Shown here piece by piece: positions 6,683-8,906 of a stretch of 8,906 bases of DNA (position 1 is the stretch's first letter; every line of letters starts with the position of its first letter). The notes beneath the pieces were generated by a model. That model saw only the letters and a list, made by a program, of their open reading frames with translations, did no database searches and was not told the DNA's origin. Source of the stretch: an uncultured Bacteroidota bacterium (GTDB lineage Bacteria; Bacteroidota; Bacteroidia; Flavobacteriales; Flavobacteriaceae); contig CAILTC010000145.1 in the NCBI GenBank assembly GCA_903837025.1, positions 1 to 8,906 on the forward strand. Direction: 5' to 3'. The translations under genes and the position numbers were made by a program.

Positions 6683-7099
6683 ATGACGAAAATAAAAACA
6701 ATAATTTTTTTATTATTTCTTGGCTTTGGTTTTCCTCAATTGCATGCTCAAACCTTTAAATTCAGTACTTCTGGTTTTAGTGTTTTAGAAAAAGGGCAAA
6801 ACGGAAAATGGGGGAAATGGTCCGATTTAGATTTGGTTAATATGATGGTGACTTTAGACACCAATAAAAACCGAATTGTTGTTTATTCTCAAGCGATTCA
6901 AGTTTTCGAAATAATCGATTATCAACCTGTTGAAGAAAATGAAACGGATCTCGTTTATACGTTTACATGTAAAGATAATAATGGTGAAGATTGCACGCTT
7001 TCTATAATTAAGAGAAAATTGCAAGACAATCGTAAACAGCTATATATCAATTATGGGGATCGGATTATACTCTATAATATCTTTAATTTTAAGGCCTAA
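6683..7099 (+). CDS. Small exported protein of unknown function
   Basis: I do not recognise this 138-residue protein. It starts with a clear signal peptide (MTKIKTIIFLLFLGFGFPQLHA, probable signal peptidase I cut after residue 22), so it should be periplasmic or at the outer membrane. No lipobox Cys and no T9SS tail are visible. The mature part alternates hydrophobic and polar residues (for example NRIVVYSQAIQVFEIIDY, 63-80, and QLYINYGDRIILYNIF, 119-134), which suggests a small all-beta fold. The only two cysteines, Cys96 and Cys104 in TCKDNNGEDCTL, are placed so that they could form a disulfide across a hairpin turn. A Trp/Lys/Gly-rich stretch, GQNGKWGKWSD (38-48), precedes them. It has its own promoter and stands alone between the oxidoreductase and the phosphatase. 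The start at 6683 is favoured over the TTG at 6659 by the signal peptide and the promoter position. Coding is likely; the function is unassigned. Confidence 0.8.
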   Translation: MTKIKTIIFLLFLGFGFPQLHAQTFKFSTSGFSVLEKGQNGKWGKWSDLDLVNMMVTLDTNKNRIVVYSQAIQVFEIIDYQPVEENETDLVYTFTCKDNNGEDCTLSIIKRKLQDNRKQLYINYGDRIILYNIFNFKA

Positions 7100-7178
7100 T
7101 AGTTTCTGATTTTTAGATAATTATTTTATCAAAGCGAGATTAGAGTTAAGATACTATTAATTTTATTTCTCAAAGTCT

Positions 7179-7188
7179 TTCTGCAGAA
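7179..7188. promoter_or_regulatory. 10-bp perfect palindrome upstream of the phosphatase promoter
   Basis: TTCTGCAGAA is a perfect dyad ending 9 bp before the -7 box, where polymerase or a regulator would bind. It could be an operator half-site pair or chance; there is no second copy nearby. Confidence 0.2.
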
Positions 7189-7197
7189 TGGAATGTG

Positions 7198-7205
7198 TAT
7201 TTTTG
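7198..7205 (+). promoter_or_regulatory. -7 promoter box for the phosphatase gene
   Basis: TATTTTTG matches TAnnTTTG perfectly. It predicts a transcript start near 7212 and a leader of about 15 nt before the ATG at 7227. No good -33 TTTG is found at the usual distance; that position holds a palindrome (7179-7188). The box lies downstream of the ATG at 7188, which argues against that codon as the start. Confidence 0.5.
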
Positions 7206-7226
7206 TTTTCAATAAAAAAGTGTTTT

Positions 7227-8843
7227 ATGAAAAAGTTATTTTTGTTTTTGGCATTCGTCTTTGTTTTTAATGTTCAAGCGCAACAACGTCCTAAATTAGT
7301 AGTTGGGATTGTAGTTGACCAAATGAAAATGGAATATTTATATCGTTTTTCAGATGATTTTTCTCCAAATGGTTTCAAGCGATTGATGAATAATGGATAT
7401 ACTTTTCAGAATATGCATTATAATTATACGCCAACTTATACCGGTCCTGGGCATGCCTCAATATATACGGGAACAACGCCTTCAACTCACGGAATTGTGG
7501 GAAATGAATGGTTTAGCCGAAAATCAGGTAAAGAAATGTATTGCACCGATGATGCTTCGGTAAAAACGGTGGGTGATGGTACAGTAAAAGAAGGAGAAAT
7601 GTCTCCAAAAAACCTTCAAAGCACTACCATTACTGACGAATTGCGTTTGGCAACCAACTTCAAAGGAAAAGTAATTGCGATGAGTCTTAAAGATCGTGGT
7701 GCTATTTTGCCAGGCGGACATTTTGCTAATTGGGCTTTTTGGTTTAGTAATTCAGGTGCTTTTATTTCGAGTACTTTTTATGGTTCAACACTACCAGATT
7801 GGGTTACCCAATTCAATCAGGAAAAAAAATATATGCCTTACATCAATAAAGGTTGGGATTTATTGAAGCCAGCGTCAACTTATAACGAAAGTCTGCCAGA
7901 CGATAATCCTTATGAAGGGAAATTATACGATAGTGCCGCTCCTGTTTTTCCTTATAATCTAAAGGCAATGTATGATAAAAACGATGCAAGTATTATACGT
8001 GCAACGCCTTTTGGAAATGATTTATTGGCGGAATTTGCCAAAAAAGCGATCGAAAAAGAAGAACTAGGTAAAGATGATAACACCGATTTCTTGACAGTAA
8101 GTTTCTCGTCAACAGATTATGTTGGACACATTCTTGGACCACGTTCCATGGAATTACAAGATACGTATTTGCGTTTAGACCAAACCATTGCTGACTTTCT
8201 TACGTATTTGGACAAAACCGTTGGTAAAGATAATTATTTGCTTTTCTTGACGGCAGATCATGCTGGTGCCGAAAACGCTAATTTTCTAAAAGACAATAAA
8301 TACGCCGTAAAAAATATTGAACCTAAGGAAATTAAAAAAGCGTTAAAGAAATATTCAACCGATACTTTTGGAGAGGATTTGGTTTTGAATTATTCGAATT
8401 CGAATGTTTTCTTCAACAAGGAAATCCTTAAAAACAAAGGCTTAGAATTAGCGAAAGTAAAACAATCTTTCAAGGACTTTTTGATGACCCAAGAACAGGT
8501 AAAAAGAGTCTATTCAGAGGAAGAAATTCTAGGTTCAACAGGAAATGATTATTACTTAAATTTTATTGCAAAAGGCTACGATCCTACGCAAGATGGTGAT
8601 TTAGTTGTTATAAATAAACCTGGTTTTATTGAATATGGGCCAACAGGAACTTCGCACGGAACGGCTTATGATTATGATACCCACGTTCCCTTAATTTTTT
8701 ACGGATGGCACATAAAACATGGTGAATCGTTTAACAAAAAAGCGATAACCCAAATTGCACCAACGATCGCCCAAAAAATTAAGGTTGAGTTTCCAAACGG
8801 ATCAGAAGCCAATGTTTTAGAAGAAGTTTTGGGGGAGAAGTAG
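7227..8843 (+). CDS. pafA: Periplasmic PafA-like alkaline phosphatase
   Basis: The 538-residue product has a signal peptide (MKKLFLFLAFVFVFNVQA, cut near 18) and a full alkaline-phosphatase superfamily domain. By comparison from memory with PafA of Elizabethkingia, the key residues all appear: Asp31 (IVVDQ), the nucleophile Thr72 (TYTGPGH), Asn93 (IVGNEW), Lys155 and Arg157 (SLKDRG), Asp297 and His301 (STDYVGH), Asp344-His345 (TADHAG), and His477 (GTSHGTA). Asp31, Thr72, Asp297, His301, Asp344, His345 and His477 would bind two zinc ions. The Lys/Arg/Asn set contacts substrate phosphate and points to a phosphate monoesterase rather than a diesterase. The likely role is releasing phosphate from organic esters in the periplasm. 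An ATG at 7188 would add 13 residues before the signal peptide and lies upstream of the promoter box, so 7227 is chosen. No Pho-box-like repeat is apparent. No terminator is seen in the 63 bases after the stop. Confidence 0.93.
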   Translation: MKKLFLFLAFVFVFNVQAQQRPKLVVGIVVDQMKMEYLYRFSDDFSPNGFKRLMNNGYTFQNMHYNYTPTYTGPGHASIYTGTTPSTHGIVGNEWFSRKSGKEMYCTDDASVKTVGDGTVKEGEMSPKNLQSTTITDELRLATNFKGKVIAMSLKDRGAILPGGHFANWAFWFSNSGAFISSTFYGSTLPDWVTQFNQEKKYMPYINKGWDLLKPASTYNESLPDDNPYEGKLYDSAAPVFPYNLKAMYDKNDASIIRATPFGNDLLAEFAKKAIEKEELGKDDNTDFLTVSFSSTDYVGHILGPRSMELQDTYLRLDQTIADFLTYLDKTVGKDNYLLFLTADHAGAENANFLKDNKYAVKNIEPKEIKKALKKYSTDTFGEDLVLNYSNSNVFFNKEILKNKGLELAKVKQSFKDFLMTQEQVKRVYSEEEILGSTGNDYYLNFIAKGYDPTQDGDLVVINKPGFIEYGPTGTSHGTAYDYDTHVPLIFYGWHIKHGESFNKKAITQIAPTIAQKIKVEFPNGSEANVLEEVLGEK

Positions 8844-8852
8844 AATAAATTT

Positions 8853-8906
8853 CTAGCTCTCGTTGATGGGCACAGAATGCAATTCTGCGCTAGCTGTAAC
8901 CAGAAA
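8853..8906. other. GC-richer tail with hairpin; possible end of a convergent gene or of a repeat
   Basis: The last 54 bases hold 26 G/C, clearly more than the AT-rich surroundings. They contain an inverted repeat, CAGAAT (8873-8878) with ATTCTG (8882-8887) around a 3-nt loop. This is enclosed at a distance by CTAGC (8853-8857) and GCTAG (8889-8893). On the minus strand one frame is open from the window edge to a TAG at 8853-8855 and would encode a 17-residue tail ending in HSVPINES. That could be the C-terminus of a convergent gene, but so short a stretch is weak evidence. A dispersed repeat is an equal possibility. Confidence 0.3.

Noticed and set aside
7116..7130. Short hairpin GATAA / TTATC after the small exported protein gene
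   Set aside because: Only five weak pairs and no following T-run, so it does not qualify as a terminator.
7188..7226. Upstream ATG start for the phosphatase
   Set aside because: It adds 13 residues ahead of a standard signal peptide and lies upstream of the perfect -7 box at 7198-7205.
1..8906. CRISPR array, tRNA, rRNA, insertion sequence or phage genes
   Set aside because: No regularly spaced repeats, no cloverleaf or rRNA-like segments, no transposase or integrase motifs, and no long terminal inverted repeats were seen on either strand.

Overview
The window is 8.9 kb of AT-rich, gene-dense DNA in which all seven recognisable genes lie on the + strand. The best match is a Flavobacterium-like member of the Bacteroidota. 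The reasons are a secreted protease ending in a type IX secretion (T9SS) sorting domain, Bacteroidota-style promoter boxes (TAnnTTTG) instead of sigma70 boxes, no clear Shine-Dalgarno sequences, signal peptides ending in -QAQ or -HAQ, a PafA-type phosphatase, and MnmA and YidC of the flavobacterial kind.

Layout: (1) 1-1809, membrane insertase YidC, cut at its 5' end by the window edge and closed by a strong intrinsic terminator. (2) 1895-2611, a secreted protein built of MORN_2/YwqK-like repeats. (3) 2612-2847, a non-coding gap with an imperfect hairpin, a 10-bp direct repeat and a promoter. (4) 2848-6640, a probable three-gene transcription unit with gaps of 24 and 19 bp: mnmA (tRNA 2-thiouridylase), a T9SS-exported subtilisin-like protease, and an FMN-dependent oxidoreductase of the nitronate monooxygenase/FabK family. 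(5) 6683-7099, a small exported protein of unknown function whose promoter lies inside the end of the preceding gene. (6) 7227-8843, a periplasmic PafA-like alkaline phosphatase with its own promoter. (7) 8844-8906, a GC-richer tail with a hairpin, possibly the end of a convergent gene or a dispersed repeat.

The genes do not form one obvious pathway. The content is housekeeping (YidC, MnmA) mixed with cell-envelope and export functions: four of the seven products carry signal peptides, and YidC is itself an envelope biogenesis factor. I see no mobile element, CRISPR array, tRNA, rRNA or defence system, and nothing that amounts to a new biological system. The points most worth a second look are the unassigned small exported protein, the NMO-versus-FabK identity of the oxidoreductase, the lysine in the YidC groove, and the short structured non-coding elements. 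Several longer reading frames begin at upstream TTG or ATG codons that conflict with promoter or signal-peptide evidence; the starts given here are the shorter ones.
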